Shown one piece after another: positions 24,001 to 33,676 of a stretch of 64,000 nt of DNA. The notes below the pieces were generated by a model. The model did no database searches, had not been told where the DNA came from, and worked only from the letters and a program-made list of their open reading frames with translations. Numbering within the stretch: the first letter of the stretch is position 1; each line of letters starts with the position of its first letter. The DNA is from JBOGXA01 sp050694175 (GTDB lineage Bacteria; Actinomycetota; CADDZG01; WHSQ01): positions 1 through 64,000 of the forward strand of contig JBOGXA010000017.1 in NCBI GenBank assembly GCA_050694175.1. Direction: 5' to 3'. Both the position numbers and the translations under genes were made by a program.

Positions 24001-24687
24001 ATGACCACCTACGTACTCATCCACGGTGCCGCGGACAGTGCCTGGTACTGGCACCTGCTGGCGGTGGGACTTCGAGAACGGGGCCGTGGTGTGGTGGCGG
24101 TTGACCTGCCCTGCGACGACGACTCGGCCGGGTTGTTGGAGTACGCCGACACGGTGGTCGATGCAATCGGGGATCGCGCCGACCTCGTCGTCGTGGCCCA
24201 GTCCTTCGGAGGGTTCACTGCACCGCTCGTATGCAGCCGGGTGCCGGTGCACCTCCTTGTGCTGGTCGCGGCGATGGTTCCTTCGCCGGGCGAGCCTCCC
24301 GGCGACTGGTGGGCCAATACCGGTTATGACCGGGCGATGGCCGAGTACGCCCAGCGTTACGGGCGCGCGACGGATGGGGACGAGGATGTGATCTCCACCT
24401 TCCTTCACGATGTCCCTCCGGACCTAGCGGCCGAGGCGATGAGGAGACAGCGGGACCAGTCCGCCACCCCGATGGAGGAGCCGTGGATGCTTGAAGCCTG
24501 GCCAGATGTTCCGACGAAGTTCCTGCTGTGCCGCGACGACCGCTTCTTTCCTGCCGAGTTCATGCGCCGCGTCACACGCGACCGATTGGGCATCACGCCC
24601 GACGAGATCGACGGCGGCCACTGCATTGCTCTAAGCCGCCCCCGGGAATTAGCCGAGCGTCTCGAGGCGTATCGGGATGAGCGCTAA
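24001..24687 (+). CDS. Alpha/beta-fold hydrolase (plant-esterase-like)
   Basis: Begins TTYVLIHGAADSAWYWHLLA at ATG 24001 with GGAG upstream. The nucleophile elbow is AQSFGG, with Ala where most hydrolases have Gly. The acid is probably Asp in CRDDRFFPAEF and the His is in GGHCIALSRPRELAERL. The profile resembles the salicylate/methyl-ester esterase group (EstC-like), 228 residues long. No substrate can be inferred. The following 24688-24903 holds no recognised gene; a short minus-strand frame there has no family match I know. Confidence 0.85.
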   Translation: MTTYVLIHGAADSAWYWHLLAVGLRERGRGVVAVDLPCDDDSAGLLEYADTVVDAIGDRADLVVVAQSFGGFTAPLVCSRVPVHLLVLVAAMVPSPGEPPGDWWANTGYDRAMAEYAQRYGRATDGDEDVISTFLHDVPPDLAAEAMRRQRDQSATPMEEPWMLEAWPDVPTKFLLCRDDRFFPAEFMRRVTRDRLGITPDEIDGGHCIALSRPRELAERLEAYRDER

Positions 24688-24903
24688 GGGCCGCGCTCGT
24701 GCCGCGGATACGGCACCCGAAGGTGAAGTTCGTCCCGGGCGAGCGACAGTGCGAGAAGCTCGGCGTCTCCGGCGAGAAAGACGACCTCGTAATCACCCTC
24801 GGCCGTCGAGTCCCACCCACTCCGGGCCCGTCGTCCGGATTGAACCGTCGTTCAAGGTGGAGCTAGGATCGAGGAATCCCACGCTTCAACCCCGAGGAAG
24901 ACG

Positions 24904-26100
24904 ATGTCCACTCCGGCTCCGCTCCATCCTGACTCGCTGAGGCTATGCCTTGACCGCTTTCCCGAGGCGGCCCGGACCCTCCCCGCCGAGGCGTTTGCCT
25001 CGGACGAGGTGTTCGCTTGGGAGATGGAGAACTTCTTTACCGCCGCATGGGTCTGCGTTGGGCGCACGGACTCGGTCGCCGGCCCCGGCGACCAGGTGGC
25101 GGTGCGGGTCGGGACCGAGGGGGTGCTGGTGATCCGCGGCGAGGACGCAACGCTGCGCGGTTTCTTCAACGTGTGCCGCCACCGAGGTCATGAGCTTATG
25201 GAATGTGGAACAAATGCGATTAACCGCGCCGTCGTTCGCTGTCCGTACCACCGCTGGACGTACGCGCTCGACGGGACATTCAAGGGAGGCCCCGGCCTCG
25301 CGTCTGTCGCGGGATTCGATCGGAAGGACCCCTCGAACAATCTCGTTCCCGCGCCTGTACGGGAATGGCGCGGCTGGATCTTCGCCAACGTTTCCGGAGC
25401 ACCCGACTTCTCCGTGCACATCGGAGAGCTCGATGCGTTGATTGCGGATTACGAAAGCGAGCGCCTGCTGATTGGCGCGTCGCACAGCTACGATATCGCT
25501 GCGAACTGGAAGGTGATCGCCGAGAACTTTCACGAGTGCTATCACTGCAGCGAGATCCATCCCGAGCTGTGTCGCGTGAGCTCTCCGAGCAGCGGCCAGG
25601 ACTATGAACCATCGGGACTCGTGATCGGCGGATCGATGACCCTCAACGAGGGGGTCGAAACGATGTCACTGGACGGAACGAGCAAGGGAGTGCCCTTCCG
25701 GAGACTTTCGGGTCAGCGCCTAAGGGAGGTCTACTACCTGCAGGTGTGGCCGAATCTACTGCTAAGCATGCATCCCGATTACGTGATGACCCACATCCTT
25801 CAACCGACGGCGCCGGACCGGACGCGCGTTGAGTGCTCGTGGCTCTTCCCTCCCGAAACGATGTCGGCTCCGGATTTCGATGCCAGCTATGCCGCGGATT
25901 TCTGGGACGTCACGAATCGACAGGACTGGAGGGCATGCGAGGCCGTACAAAGGGGAGTCCACAGTCGTGCCTACCGGCAGGGACCACTGTCGGATCAAGA
26001 ACGCGTTGTGCATCAAGCGATAACGCTCGTCGCTCGTGGCTACCTCGAGGGAGGTCCGCCGCAGCCCGTCGTCACGCGCGGGCGCGTGGCAGCGTCATAG
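24904..26100 (+). CDS. Rieske non-heme iron oxygenase, alpha subunit
   Basis: Counting from ATG 24904, the Rieske cluster ligands are C91/H93 (CRHRGH) and C113/H116 (CPYHRW). The mononuclear iron site is in ENFHECYHCSEIHPEL (H214, H219), with the third ligand Asp expected in DFWDVTNRQDW. At 398 residues the length is typical of the carnitine, choline or stachydrine-type oxygenase branch. No reductase or ferredoxin gene is adjacent, so its electron donor must be elsewhere. Substrate unknown. Confidence 0.9.
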   Translation: MSTPAPLHPDSLRLCLDRFPEAARTLPAEAFASDEVFAWEMENFFTAAWVCVGRTDSVAGPGDQVAVRVGTEGVLVIRGEDATLRGFFNVCRHRGHELMECGTNAINRAVVRCPYHRWTYALDGTFKGGPGLASVAGFDRKDPSNNLVPAPVREWRGWIFANVSGAPDFSVHIGELDALIADYESERLLIGASHSYDIAANWKVIAENFHECYHCSEIHPELCRVSSPSSGQDYEPSGLVIGGSMTLNEGVETMSLDGTSKGVPFRRLSGQRLREVYYLQVWPNLLLSMHPDYVMTHILQPTAPDRTRVECSWLFPPETMSAPDFDASYAADFWDVTNRQDWRACEAVQRGVHSRAYRQGPLSDQERVVHQAITLVARGYLEGGPPQPVVTRGRVAAS

Positions 26101-26242
26101 GGACCCAAGGCGGATGTCCGTGGACAACAGAACCACGTGGACGGCGGCGCCGAGGGGGCTTCAAGCACTGGGGTCTTGGGAGGGGCTCGGCCCTAGGGGC
26201 ATCGAAGGCATCTCGAGATCAATGACATGTACGTCACCTGGG

Positions 26243-27188
26243 TTAGTCGTGGTCGGCGGGCTGCGGGCCGGGACGCGACAGGGCGCCTGAGGCCGCCACC
26301 CCGGCAGTGGCTGCGAGCAGAAGTCCGAAGGATGCACGCAGGCCGATGTTGTCGGCCATCCACCCCATCGCAGGAGGGCCGACAACGAACCCCGCGTAGC
26401 CGACAGTCGTTATCGCCCCGATGGCCAGACCCGCGTCTCCTCCCGCGGTTTCGCTCATCCCGAACGCGGCGGGTGCCGCAGCCGAGAGACTGAAACCGAG
26501 CCCGAGAAACGCCGACCCAGCGATCCACGGATCCTGTGCAAGTACTGCGATCAGCCCGAACGCGAGGGACCCCACCCCGGATAGGAGGATCGTACGCCGG
26601 TAGCCGAGTTCGAAAAGCATCCGTGCTGCGAAGGTGCGACCGAGCGTGAGGGCCAGCGCAAACGCCGCGAGCCACCGGCCCCACCCATCACGGATGAGCC
26701 GAGTGTCTCGCGGAGAAAGAGAACCGACCACACGTCCATCGACCCCTCGATGAATAACGCGAAGAGCACGACGAGTGCCGGTGCGAGCAGGTGGGGACGA
26801 GTCGTGAAGACCGCTAGCGAAATGCGGCCGGGCCGGTGCGCCGTCTTCTTCATCGGCAGCGCGCGCGACTTCCAGGCCATCAGCGCGGCCACCCCCTGCC
26901 AGACAGCGGCCGCGATCAATGCGGTTTGGAAGGGTGCTCCGAGCGTGACGGCGACGCCGGTCATCAGAGATCCCACGAACCCCCCTGCTCCGTAGGCGGC
27001 GCGTCCGCTGGCAAGAGCGCGATGGCCCCGCTCCCGACGGCGTGGACAGTGAGCGCGACGCCGACGGTGGTGTTGCGACCGAGCGGTTCGAGGCGAGGTG
27101 CGAGGAACGTCATCAACAAAATGGCCACCACCGAAATCGCGGTGAATCCCGTGATCATCGCCGACCAGCTCTTCAAGCGGGACGTCAC
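26243..27188 (-). pseudogene. Frameshifted MFS transporter
   Basis: Three overlapping minus-strand frames together read as one MFS protein. From GTG 27188 (AGGAAAG upstream): ITGFTAISVVAILLMTFLAP and TVGVALTVHAVGSGAIALL; a shift near 27003; then AAYGAGGFVGSLMTGVAVTL through LAPALVVLFALFIEGSMDVW; a shift near 26700; then FALALTLGRTFAARMLFELG through VVGPPAMGWMADNIGLRASF. Each shift is repaired by one base. Total length is ~315 residues, shorter than a usual ~390-residue MFS. It is either a decaying gene or carries assembly indels. Confidence 0.75.
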
Positions 27189-27234
27189 TGAACTTTCCTG
27201 AACCCGATGCCGGGAGGGGCACCCGCAATCCCCC

Positions 27235-27284
27235 TTGACGCTCGCTTCCCAGAAGGGTAATTTACCAGTTAGTTATTTAACTGG
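27235..27284 (+). promoter_or_regulatory. Promoter and operator of the ArsR gene
   Basis: TTGACG (27235-27240), a 17-bp spacer and TAATTT (27258-27263) form a good sigma-70-type promoter. Immediately downstream CCAGTTA (27265-27271) and TAACTGG (27278-27284) are a perfect inverted repeat 9 bp ahead of the ArsR start, a natural autoregulatory site. Confidence 0.72.
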
Positions 27285-27292
27285 AGGGTTCA

Positions 27293-27649
27293 ATGGCCAC
27301 GGTGACTGATCGGTTGGATCGCACGTTCGCGGCCCTCGCGGATCCCACGCGCCGGGCGATTCTGACGCGGCTCGCATCGGGGGAGGCCTCCGTCACCGAG
27401 CTCGCCGAGCCGTTCGCAATGAGCCTGCCTGCGGTCTCGAAGCACCTGAAGGTGCTCGAGCGAGCGGGGCTCGTCGCACGCGGTCGGGAGCGGCAGTGGC
27501 GGCCCGCCCGGCTGGAGGCAAGGCCGCTCAAGGAGGTCGCCGAGTGGACCGAGCGGTACCGGCACTTCTGGGAGGAAAGGTACGACCGGCTCGACGAGTA
27601 CCTGGACGAGCTCCAGGGGCGAGGAAAGGAGAAGGGTGATGGGCAGTAG
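27293..27649 (+). CDS. ArsR-family winged-helix regulator
   Basis: A 118-residue protein with the ArsR fold: TFAALADPTRRAILTRLASG, VTELAEPFAMSLPAVSKHLK, VLERAGLVARGRERQWRPAR. No metal-binding Cys cluster is present. This branch is usually paired with an AHSA1/SRPBCC gene, as here (the next gene overlaps it by 11 nt). GGAGGG precedes ATG 27293, and an inverted repeat lies in the promoter. Confidence 0.92.
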   Translation: MATVTDRLDRTFAALADPTRRAILTRLASGEASVTELAEPFAMSLPAVSKHLKVLERAGLVARGRERQWRPARLEARPLKEVAEWTERYRHFWEERYDRLDEYLDELQGRGKEKGDGQ

Positions 27650-28137
27650 CGGAAGCAACGCGCTCACGGTGACGACGCCGTCGGACCGGGAGATCGTCAT
27701 GACCCGCGTCTTCGATGCACCACGCGACCTCGTGTTCGAGGCGCACTCCTCGTGCGAGCACCTGTCAAAGTGGTGGGGCCCGAGGGCTTACAGATCGCGA
27801 GCTGCGAGGTGGACTTCCGCCCGGGCGGCGCGTGGCGGATCACGCATCGGGGGCCCGACGGCGATGAGCACGTATTCAGCGGCGAGTACCGGGAGATCGT
27901 GCGCCCCGAGCGCATCGTCTGGACGTTCGAGTACGCGGGCTGGCCCGGTCACGTCTCCGTCGAGACCTTGCGTTGGAAGAGCACGACGGTAAGACCACTC
28001 TCACGGCCACCTCCGTCTACGACACGGTCGAGGACCGCGACGGGATGCTCGAATCCGGGATGGAGTCCGGTGCCGCCGAGACTATGGAACGACTTGACGA
28101 GTACCTCGAAGTCCTCAAAGGGCGCTCCGCCGGTTGA
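27639..28137 (+). pseudogene. AHSA1/SRPBCC-domain protein with two frameshifts
   Basis: ATG 27639 (AAAGGAGAAGG upstream) starts the AHSA1 pattern REIVMTRVFDAPRDLVFEAH and SCEHLSKWWGP. After a shift near 27785 the pattern continues as IASCEVDFRPGGAWRITHRG and VFSGEYREIVRPERIVWTFE. After a second shift near 27975 it ends with HDGKTTLTATSVYDTVEDRD and a tail to TGA 28137. All segments of a normal ~165-residue protein are present in order, so the gene looks intact apart from two single-base indels. Usual function: small-ligand binding or an unknown role with the ArsR partner. Confidence 0.78.
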
Positions 28138-28229
28138 CCAACTCGTCCGCGGGATCGGGCATTTTCCAAGAACGGCAACCCTGGCGTTAGTGCGTGACCT
28201 CGTCGGTTTGCTCGACGAGGGCGGTGGAC

Positions 28230-28257
28230 TTGACACCCGCGCCAGGGGATGTAGAAC
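28230..28257 (+). promoter_or_regulatory. Putative promoter of the duplicated ABM-like gene
   Basis: TTGACA (28230-28235), a 16-bp spacer and TAGAAC (28252-28257) lie 27 bp before the ATG at 28284. Confidence 0.5.
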
Positions 28258-28283
28258 GAAACCACGCAAGGAAGGGAGGAGAC

Positions 28284-28892
28284 ATGTTCGTACAGGTGAT
28301 TCAGGGCAGGGCGAAGGACCCGGGGGGCCTCCGTAAGCAGTGGGAGAGGTGGGATCAGGAGCTCAAGCCGGCCGCACGTGGTTTCCTCGGCAGCACGGCC
28401 GGAGTTACCCCGGACGGGGAGTTCATCGCGCTGGCTCGCTTCGAGGACGAGGCTGCAGCTCGAGCGAACAGTGACAGTGCCGAGCAGACGGCGTGGTGGG
28501 ATGAGACGTCACAGTATTTGGAAGCACCCTTGTTCCACGACTGCTCAGTGGTCGATTTGATGAACGAGGGAGGTTCCGACACCGCCGGCTTCGTCCAGGT
28601 GATCCAGGGCAAGGTGACCGACGTGGACAAGGCTCGCGAGCTCGACAACGCAACGCAGAGCCAGATGAAGGAGATGCGGCCGGATGTGATCGGGGGGATC
28701 GTGGCGTGGCACCCGCAGAACGGTCGCTTCACCAATGCCATCTACTTCACCTCCGAGGCCGAGGCACGCGCGAAGGAGAAGGAGTCATCGTCATCTCCCG
28801 AGTTCGAGAAGTTCATGAGCGAGTGGCAGGCCATCTCGGATGGGGAGCCCAAGTACCTCGACATCACAGAGCCGTGGTACTCGAGTAAGTAA
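28284..28892 (+). CDS. Tandem-domain ABM-like (dimeric alpha-beta barrel) protein
   Basis: ATG 28284 follows GGGAGGAG. The ~202-residue product contains two copies of a ~95-residue domain: the first starts FVQVIQGRAKDPGGLRKQWE and contains FIALARFEDEAAARAN, the second starts FVQVIQGKVTDVDKARELDN and contains TNAIYFTSEAEARAKE. This resembles antibiotic-biosynthesis-monooxygenase or Dabb-type ferredoxin-like domains that normally work as dimers, here fused into one chain. No catalytic role can be assigned. Confidence 0.75.
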   Translation: MFVQVIQGRAKDPGGLRKQWERWDQELKPAARGFLGSTAGVTPDGEFIALARFEDEAAARANSDSAEQTAWWDETSQYLEAPLFHDCSVVDLMNEGGSDTAGFVQVIQGKVTDVDKARELDNATQSQMKEMRPDVIGGIVAWHPQNGRFTNAIYFTSEAEARAKEKESSSSPEFEKFMSEWQAISDGEPKYLDITEPWYSSK

Positions 28893-28904
28893 CGGCACAG
28901 GGGT

Positions 28905-28936
28905 TTCCGAGGCCCGGCGGGAGCCGGGCCTCGGAA
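28905..28936. terminator. Strong hairpin between convergent genes
   Basis: A perfect 14-bp stem (TTCCGAGGCCCGGC, 28905-28918; 28923-28936) with a GGGA tetraloop separates the plus-strand gene ending at 28892 from the minus-strand gene ending at 28946. It is well placed to be a bidirectional terminator, although T runs are lacking. Confidence 0.78.
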
Positions 28937-28945
28937 CGTTAGTCA

Positions 28946-29776
28946 CTATGCAAAGTGGTTCTCCATCCACCTGACCGCGAAGGCGACGAGTTCTCGCGCT
29001 GGAAAGAGATACGAAAGCGCTTCACCGACCACGCCTTGTTCACCGACGCCGTCCGCAATCGCCGCCTCGGCGATCACATCGAAAGCGTCCCGCTCACCCA
29101 CCACTTGCTCGTAGGGGAGGGCGCCTTCAGACGTATCGATGTCCTCGATCTCTAACCACTCGATGCCTCCGCGAGTGGCAACTGGTGCCCTGTAACGGAC
29201 GATCTTCTTGTTCGGGACGTGGGCGAGTTCCTCCGCGTGGTGGAGCAGCGTGATTGTGTTGAGTGGCGCACCGAGAAGGAGAACCGAACCTTCTGTTTTC
29301 ACCAGCTTCGCGAGTGGCGACTCCGACCCGTACGGATGATAGAGTGGTTGATCCTTAGTGATCCATTCGGCGCGTCGCCCAACAGCCACGAATCGTGCCT
29401 CTGGATGAGTGCTGGGGGCCGCCCCGGGCCACGTCCGGATCCGCTCGGGGAGCCTTCCGACGTCGCGCGCCGATTCCGACACGAAGGGGTCAAACCCCGG
29501 TGGGTCCGCCAGATAGGCGGAGCGGAGAGCCTCGGGCCATTCGAGGAGATCGTAGCTATCGTGATCCCAGCCCGCGAGAGCCATGAGCGTTCCGTTGGGC
29601 CCGACGGTATCCAGTAATCCGGCGACAACCGTATCGGCGCCGCCGACAACGTAGCCCATTGAGCTAAGGCTGCAATGCAGCATGACCGTGCTCTCAGGTG
29701 GGGTGCCGAGCGCTCTTGCATACTCGATAAGTTGTCTTCGGGTTAACGGCCTTCGGTTGCGCGGCTTGTCTGTCAT
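28946..29776 (-). CDS. AAC(3)-family aminoglycoside N-acetyltransferase-like protein
   Basis: From ATG 29776 the ~276-residue product follows the antibiotic N-acetyltransferase family: MLHCSLSSMGYVVGGADTVV, GPNGTLMALAGW, RTWPGAAPSTHPEARFVAVG, LYHPYGSESPLAKLVKTEGS and LLLGAPLNTITLLHHAEELA. The catalytic His and the acetyl-CoA-binding segments of the family are present. Similar chromosomal genes occur in many soil actinobacteria and need not confer resistance. No mobile element is adjacent. The frame is open upstream to 30034, but that region lacks family similarity. Confidence 0.85.
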   Translation of the reverse strand: MTDKPRNRRPLTRRQLIEYARALGTPPESTVMLHCSLSSMGYVVGGADTVVAGLLDTVGPNGTLMALAGWDHDSYDLLEWPEALRSAYLADPPGFDPFVSESARDVGRLPERIRTWPGAAPSTHPEARFVAVGRRAEWITKDQPLYHPYGSESPLAKLVKTEGSVLLLGAPLNTITLLHHAEELAHVPNKKIVRYRAPVATRGGIEWLEIEDIDTSEGALPYEQVVGERDAFDVIAEAAIADGVGEQGVVGEALSYLFPARELVAFAVRWMENHFA

Positions 29777-29987
29777 ACACGCCCGATTGTCGCCGGGGAA
29801 TCCCAGTAATGCCACACTGTTGCTCCGCTCGCAAAGGTCGAGGCCTCGGGTTGAGGGCCCCCTCTGCCGGCCGGCGACCGATGAGTTTCGCGTCGCCGGC
29901 CCGTCTAATCTCAAGAACGAACGAGCGGGAGCGGGGAGAACCCGTCGGGTTTTCGTTGGCACCTGCACGGCAATGAGGAGGCGAGCG

Positions 29988-30362
29988 ATGTTCAAAAACG
30001 CAGGGGCATTTAGCGGTTTCTCGGTCGACGACATCGAGCGTGCTAAAGACTTCTACGAGCGCACCCTGGGCCTGGAGGTCTCCGAGTCGAACGGAATGCT
30101 CGAGCTGCACCTCGGTAGCGGCGCCACGGTGCTCGTTTATCCCAAGGACAACCACGAGCCGGCGACCTTTACGATCCTCAATTTTCCTGTGGCCGACATC
30201 GACAAGGCCGTGGATGAACTGAAGGATCGTGGCGTGTCGTTCGAGACATACGACTTTCCCGGCCTGAAGACGGATGAGAGAGGAGTTTTCCGCGGGGAGG
30301 GACCCAACATCGCGTGGTTCAGGGACCCCGCGGGCAACATTCTGTCCGTGCTCGAGACATAG
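29988..30362 (+). CDS. VOC (glyoxalase/bleomycin-resistance-like) family protein
   Basis: ATG 29988 follows GAGGAGG. The 124-residue product has the VOC pattern GFSVDDIERAKDFYERTLGL, LELHLGSGATVLVYPKDNHE, FTILNFPVADIDKAVDELKD and IAWFRDPAGNILSVLET. The metal-ligand positions of true glyoxalases are only partly matched, so it may be a binding protein rather than an enzyme. It converges with the ABC permease gene, 10 bp away. Confidence 0.88.
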   Translation: MFKNAGAFSGFSVDDIERAKDFYERTLGLEVSESNGMLELHLGSGATVLVYPKDNHEPATFTILNFPVADIDKAVDELKDRGVSFETYDFPGLKTDERGVFRGEGPNIAWFRDPAGNILSVLET

Positions 30363-30372
30363 ACTTTGCCGG

Positions 30373-32910
30373 CTATTCGGTCGCGATGGCGTCCAATACG
30401 TTCAGCTTCGCCGCTCGGCGCGCAGGCGGGATCGCGGCCAGCACCCCGGCTAAGACTGCGAGCACCACGTAGAAGATCAGCTGGCCGCCGGGGATTGAGA
30501 ACGTCGTGATGCCTTCGCCGGAGAGCGCCCGGACTAAGGCCCACCCGAAGAAGATTCCAATGGCGACTCCAAGGATTCCTCCGATGATTACGATGATGAC
30601 GGCCTCCCAGCGGATCATCGATTTTGTCTGCCTCCGCGACATTCCTACGGCGCGCAGAAGACCCAGCTCTCGGGTTCGCTCGTAAACCGAGAGCGCAAGC
30701 GTGTTCGTAATGCCGAGCAGCGCGATAAGAAGTGCGAGGGCAAGGAGGGCGGTCACGAGGCCCAGTAGCTGGTCGATCTGTGAGGCGTAAGTCGCCTTCG
30801 CTTCGGCCTGGTTCTCCACCTCGACGTTCGGGTAGCTCTCGGTTACGTCCTCGATGACTGCCCGTGCTTCGTCGATTGGCACATCGCCGGTGACCTTGAC
30901 CAGGATGTTGGTATCGATACGCTCAGGGAAGTTTTCGTTGTAGGTGTCGATCGATACGAGGTAATCGGTCCCGACAAACGTCCTGTCGTCAAAGAGACCA
31001 ACGACTTCTGCGTCCATCCGTCCGGTGGCGGCGAACTGCATCTCGTAGGTGTCTCCGACATCGAGGCCGAGGCCCTCGGCCGTCGGGTCGTAGAGGAACA
31101 CGCCACCGTCTTGCAGGTTGTCAAGGTTACCCGCCACGATCCCGATGTCTGCGGTTTGCGCGAGGGAGGTCGGGTCGGTTGCCGAGACGAAAAGGCTGCT
31201 GCTGTTGTGCCGAAACTGCCCGAAGCGGAACGGCGTCACGGCCGCCAATTCGCTCTCTTGGCGGAGGTCCTCGGCCACCTTTGGACTTATCACCTGATTG
31301 GCAAAGGAGGTGCTCTGGATAAGAAAGTCGGCCTTCATCGCGGTGTCGAGCGTCTCGTTGATCGAGGCCTTGGACGAGTCGGCGAAGATGCCAACGAAGC
31401 CGACGAGAGCGAGCCCGATCATCAGGGCGGCGGCGGTCGAGGCGGTGCGTTTGGGGTTGCGAGTCGCGTTCTGCTGTGCGAGTCGTCCGGGCATGGCGAA
31501 GAGCTTGCGCAGTGGTGAGCCGATGGCGGCCGCCAGAGGCCGGGCAAACACCGGCGCCAGCGTCGCCATCCCGAAGAAGATGACGGCGGCTCCGGCCCCC
31601 ACGTAGGAGATCTCCTGCGAAACCTCCGCAAACAGACCTATGAGCAGGACGATGATTCCTGCGATGGTCGTGAGGGCTCCGAGCACTACACGGGTCAGGG
31701 ATGCTCTGTAGAAGGTCGGAGCGCTCTCGCGCAGCGCTTCCATCGGCGAGATGCGCGCGGCGCGGCGGGCCGGTATGACTGCCGAGAGCACGGTAACAAC
31801 GACTCCAACAATGACGGACACGACGATCGTGCGCGGTTGGAGCTGCAACGACCCCTGAGGAAGATCTATCCCGAACGCCTCGAGGAGGCTGTTCAAACCC
31901 ATAGCGATCAGGATGCCGGCAACGAGACCGACCGCGGCAGCAACTATGCCGACGATCATTGCTTCGATCACGACCGATCCCATCACCTGCCGGCCGCTGG
32001 CACCCAGTGCCCGCAGCAGGGCGAACTCGCGCGTTCGCTGCGCAACCGTGATCGAAAACGTGTTGAAGATGAGGAACGCTCCCACGAACAGAGCAACGCT
32101 GGCAAAGACGAGGAGAGCGGTGTTGAAGAATCCCAGGCCTTCCTGGATGGCCTTGGATTGCTCGTCGGTGACGTCGGCGGCCGTCGCCGCCTCCACGCCC
32201 TCCGGCAACGCGCTCTGGACCCGGTTGCGCAGTTCCCTCTCGCTTACACTCCCCGTCCCGGCGACCTCAATCGCGTCGAACTTGCCCTCTTTGTCGAAGA
32301 GTTCCTGAGCCGTGGGAGTGTCGAAGATCGCAATCGTCGCGCCTCCCAGGCTCTCCTCGCCACCGAAACTCGCGATGCCCGAGAGCGTGAACTCGCGAGG
32401 TTTTTGAAGCGTGATCACTTGCACGGCGTCGCCGACCCTGAAGTTGTGCTCATCCGCCGTGCTGGCATCGATCAGAACCTCACCATTCCCCTCCGGCGGT
32501 GACCCGTCGCGCAACTGCATCGGGTTGATTGGTTCGGGGGTCCAGTTGAACCCGAGTGTGGGTGCCCCTCCGGGGGTTATCGCCTCCCCTTTCTTATCGA
32601 TCAGCTGCGCGTAGCCCTCCACGGATCCTGCCGCGACGTCCACTCCATCGACACCCCGAATTGTTTCGAGCACCCCGTCGTCTATCGGTTGCCTACTTCC
32701 TCCGAACTGAGCCTCGAAGTCGCTACCGTCGCGAACGTAGACGTCGATCCCACGAGCGGTGTTCTCGAAGAGATTGTCGAATGCCTCATTCATCGTGTCT
32801 GTCAGCACGTATGTGCCAGCGATGAAGCCGACGCCGAGCACCACAGCGAGCGTAGTTAGCACCAATCTGAGCTTGTGTGCCAACAGGCTTCGGATCGTTG
32901 CCTTGAGCAT
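30373..32910 (-). CDS. FtsX/MacB-type ABC transporter permease
   Basis: An 845-residue permease: N-terminal helix (IRSLLAHKLRLVLTTLAVVL), a large external MacB-PCD-like domain, three helices (ALLVFASVALFVGAFLIFNT onward), a middle FtsX unit, a second external domain and the final three-helix block ending LVRALSGEGITTFSIPGGQL and a short tail. The cytoplasmic QRTREFALLRALGASGRQVM and ERTRELGLLRAVGMSRRQTK loops are the usual contacts with the ATPase. It lies 3 bp downstream of the LolD-like ATPase gene, so the two form an exporter, often for lipoproteins, lipids or peptides. Confidence 0.92.
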   Translation of the reverse strand: MLKATIRSLLAHKLRLVLTTLAVVLGVGFIAGTYVLTDTMNEAFDNLFENTARGIDVYVRDGSDFEAQFGGSRQPIDDGVLETIRGVDGVDVAAGSVEGYAQLIDKKGEAITPGGAPTLGFNWTPEPINPMQLRDGSPPEGNGEVLIDASTADEHNFRVGDAVQVITLQKPREFTLSGIASFGGEESLGGATIAIFDTPTAQELFDKEGKFDAIEVAGTGSVSERELRNRVQSALPEGVEAATAADVTDEQSKAIQEGLGFFNTALLVFASVALFVGAFLIFNTFSITVAQRTREFALLRALGASGRQVMGSVVIEAMIVGIVAAAVGLVAGILIAMGLNSLLEAFGIDLPQGSLQLQPRTIVVSVIVGVVVTVLSAVIPARRAARISPMEALRESAPTFYRASLTRVVLGALTTIAGIIVLLIGLFAEVSQEISYVGAGAAVIFFGMATLAPVFARPLAAAIGSPLRKLFAMPGRLAQQNATRNPKRTASTAAALMIGLALVGFVGIFADSSKASINETLDTAMKADFLIQSTSFANQVISPKVAEDLRQESELAAVTPFRFGQFRHNSSSLFVSATDPTSLAQTADIGIVAGNLDNLQDGGVFLYDPTAEGLGLDVGDTYEMQFAATGRMDAEVVGLFDDRTFVGTDYLVSIDTYNENFPERIDTNILVKVTGDVPIDEARAVIEDVTESYPNVEVENQAEAKATYASQIDQLLGLVTALLALALLIALLGITNTLALSVYERTRELGLLRAVGMSRRQTKSMIRWEAVIIVIIGGILGVAIGIFFGWALVRALSGEGITTFSIPGGQLIFYVVLAVLAGVLAAIPPARRAAKLNVLDAIATE

Positions 32911-32913
32911 CGT

Positions 32914-33676
32914 TCAGGTCTCCAGGCTCTTGATCTTGTCGAGCACTTTCTCCACTGTGGGCCCCATCATCTCGTCGACGATCGCCCCGTCCTGCAGAAA
33001 GACGACGCGATCTGCGTAGGTCGCGGCGACGGGATCGTGCGTCACCATGACGATCGACTGACCGAATTCACGTACTGCTCTCTGCATGAACGACAAGACC
33101 TCGGCTCCCCTCAGCGAATCCAGGTTGCCGGTCGGCTCGTCCGCGAACACGATCTCCGGCCGGCTCGCGAGGGCGCGGGCAGCAGCGACGCGCTGCTGCT
33201 GTCCCCCCGACAACTCGGAAGGGTGATGGTGGAGTCGATCGGTAAGACCGATTGTCTCAGTGAGCCTGTCGAACCAGGCGCGGTCCGGATCGCGCCGAGC
33301 GAGGGCGAGGGGCAACAGGATGTTCTCCTCGGCCGTCAGCGTGGGTACGAGATTGAAGGACTGGGAATATGAACCCGACTTTGTCGCGGCGGATGAGCGT
33401 CTTGTGTTTCTCGTCGAGGGCAGTGATGTTCGTTTCACCGATGAACACCTCTCCCGAGGTGAGGTCATCGAGCCCGGCGAGACAGTGCAGAAGGGTGGAT
33501 TTTCCCGAGCCAGAGGGCCCCATGATGGCTGTGAACCGGTGGGACGCGAACTCGACGTCGACATGGTTAAGGGCGGTCACCGCGGTGTGTCCCGAGCCGT
33601 AGATCTTGACTCCGTCTACGGCCCTCGAAGCAAACTCAAGCGCTGCCTCCGGCCGCTCCTCCGTCCTCGAAACCAT
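32914..33676 (-). CDS. LolD-type ABC ATPase, interrupted by one frameshift
   Basis: ATG 33676 follows AAGGAG. Frame 1 gives TAVTALNHVDVEFASHRFTA, Walker A GPSGSGKSTLLHCLAGLDDL and RRDKVGFIF. Frame 2 continues exactly where the family expects: QSFNLVPTLTAEENILLPLA, signature LSGGQQQRVAAARAL, Walker B IVFADEPTGNLDS and the switch VMVTHDPVAA. Removing one G of the GGG at 33363-33365 restores a full ~253-residue protein. Either a homopolymer sequencing indel or a fresh mutation. It partners the FtsX-type permease 3 bp downstream. Confidence 0.85.

Noticed and set aside
24690..24850. Short minus-strand frame with plausible codon use
   Set aside because: About 50 codons, no start with ribosome site and no recognisable family; not enough to call a gene.
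28946..29776. Acquired antibiotic-resistance gene
   Set aside because: Family match is to AAC(3)-like acetyltransferases, but there is no mobile element, integron or resistance neighbour; a chromosomal role is as likely.
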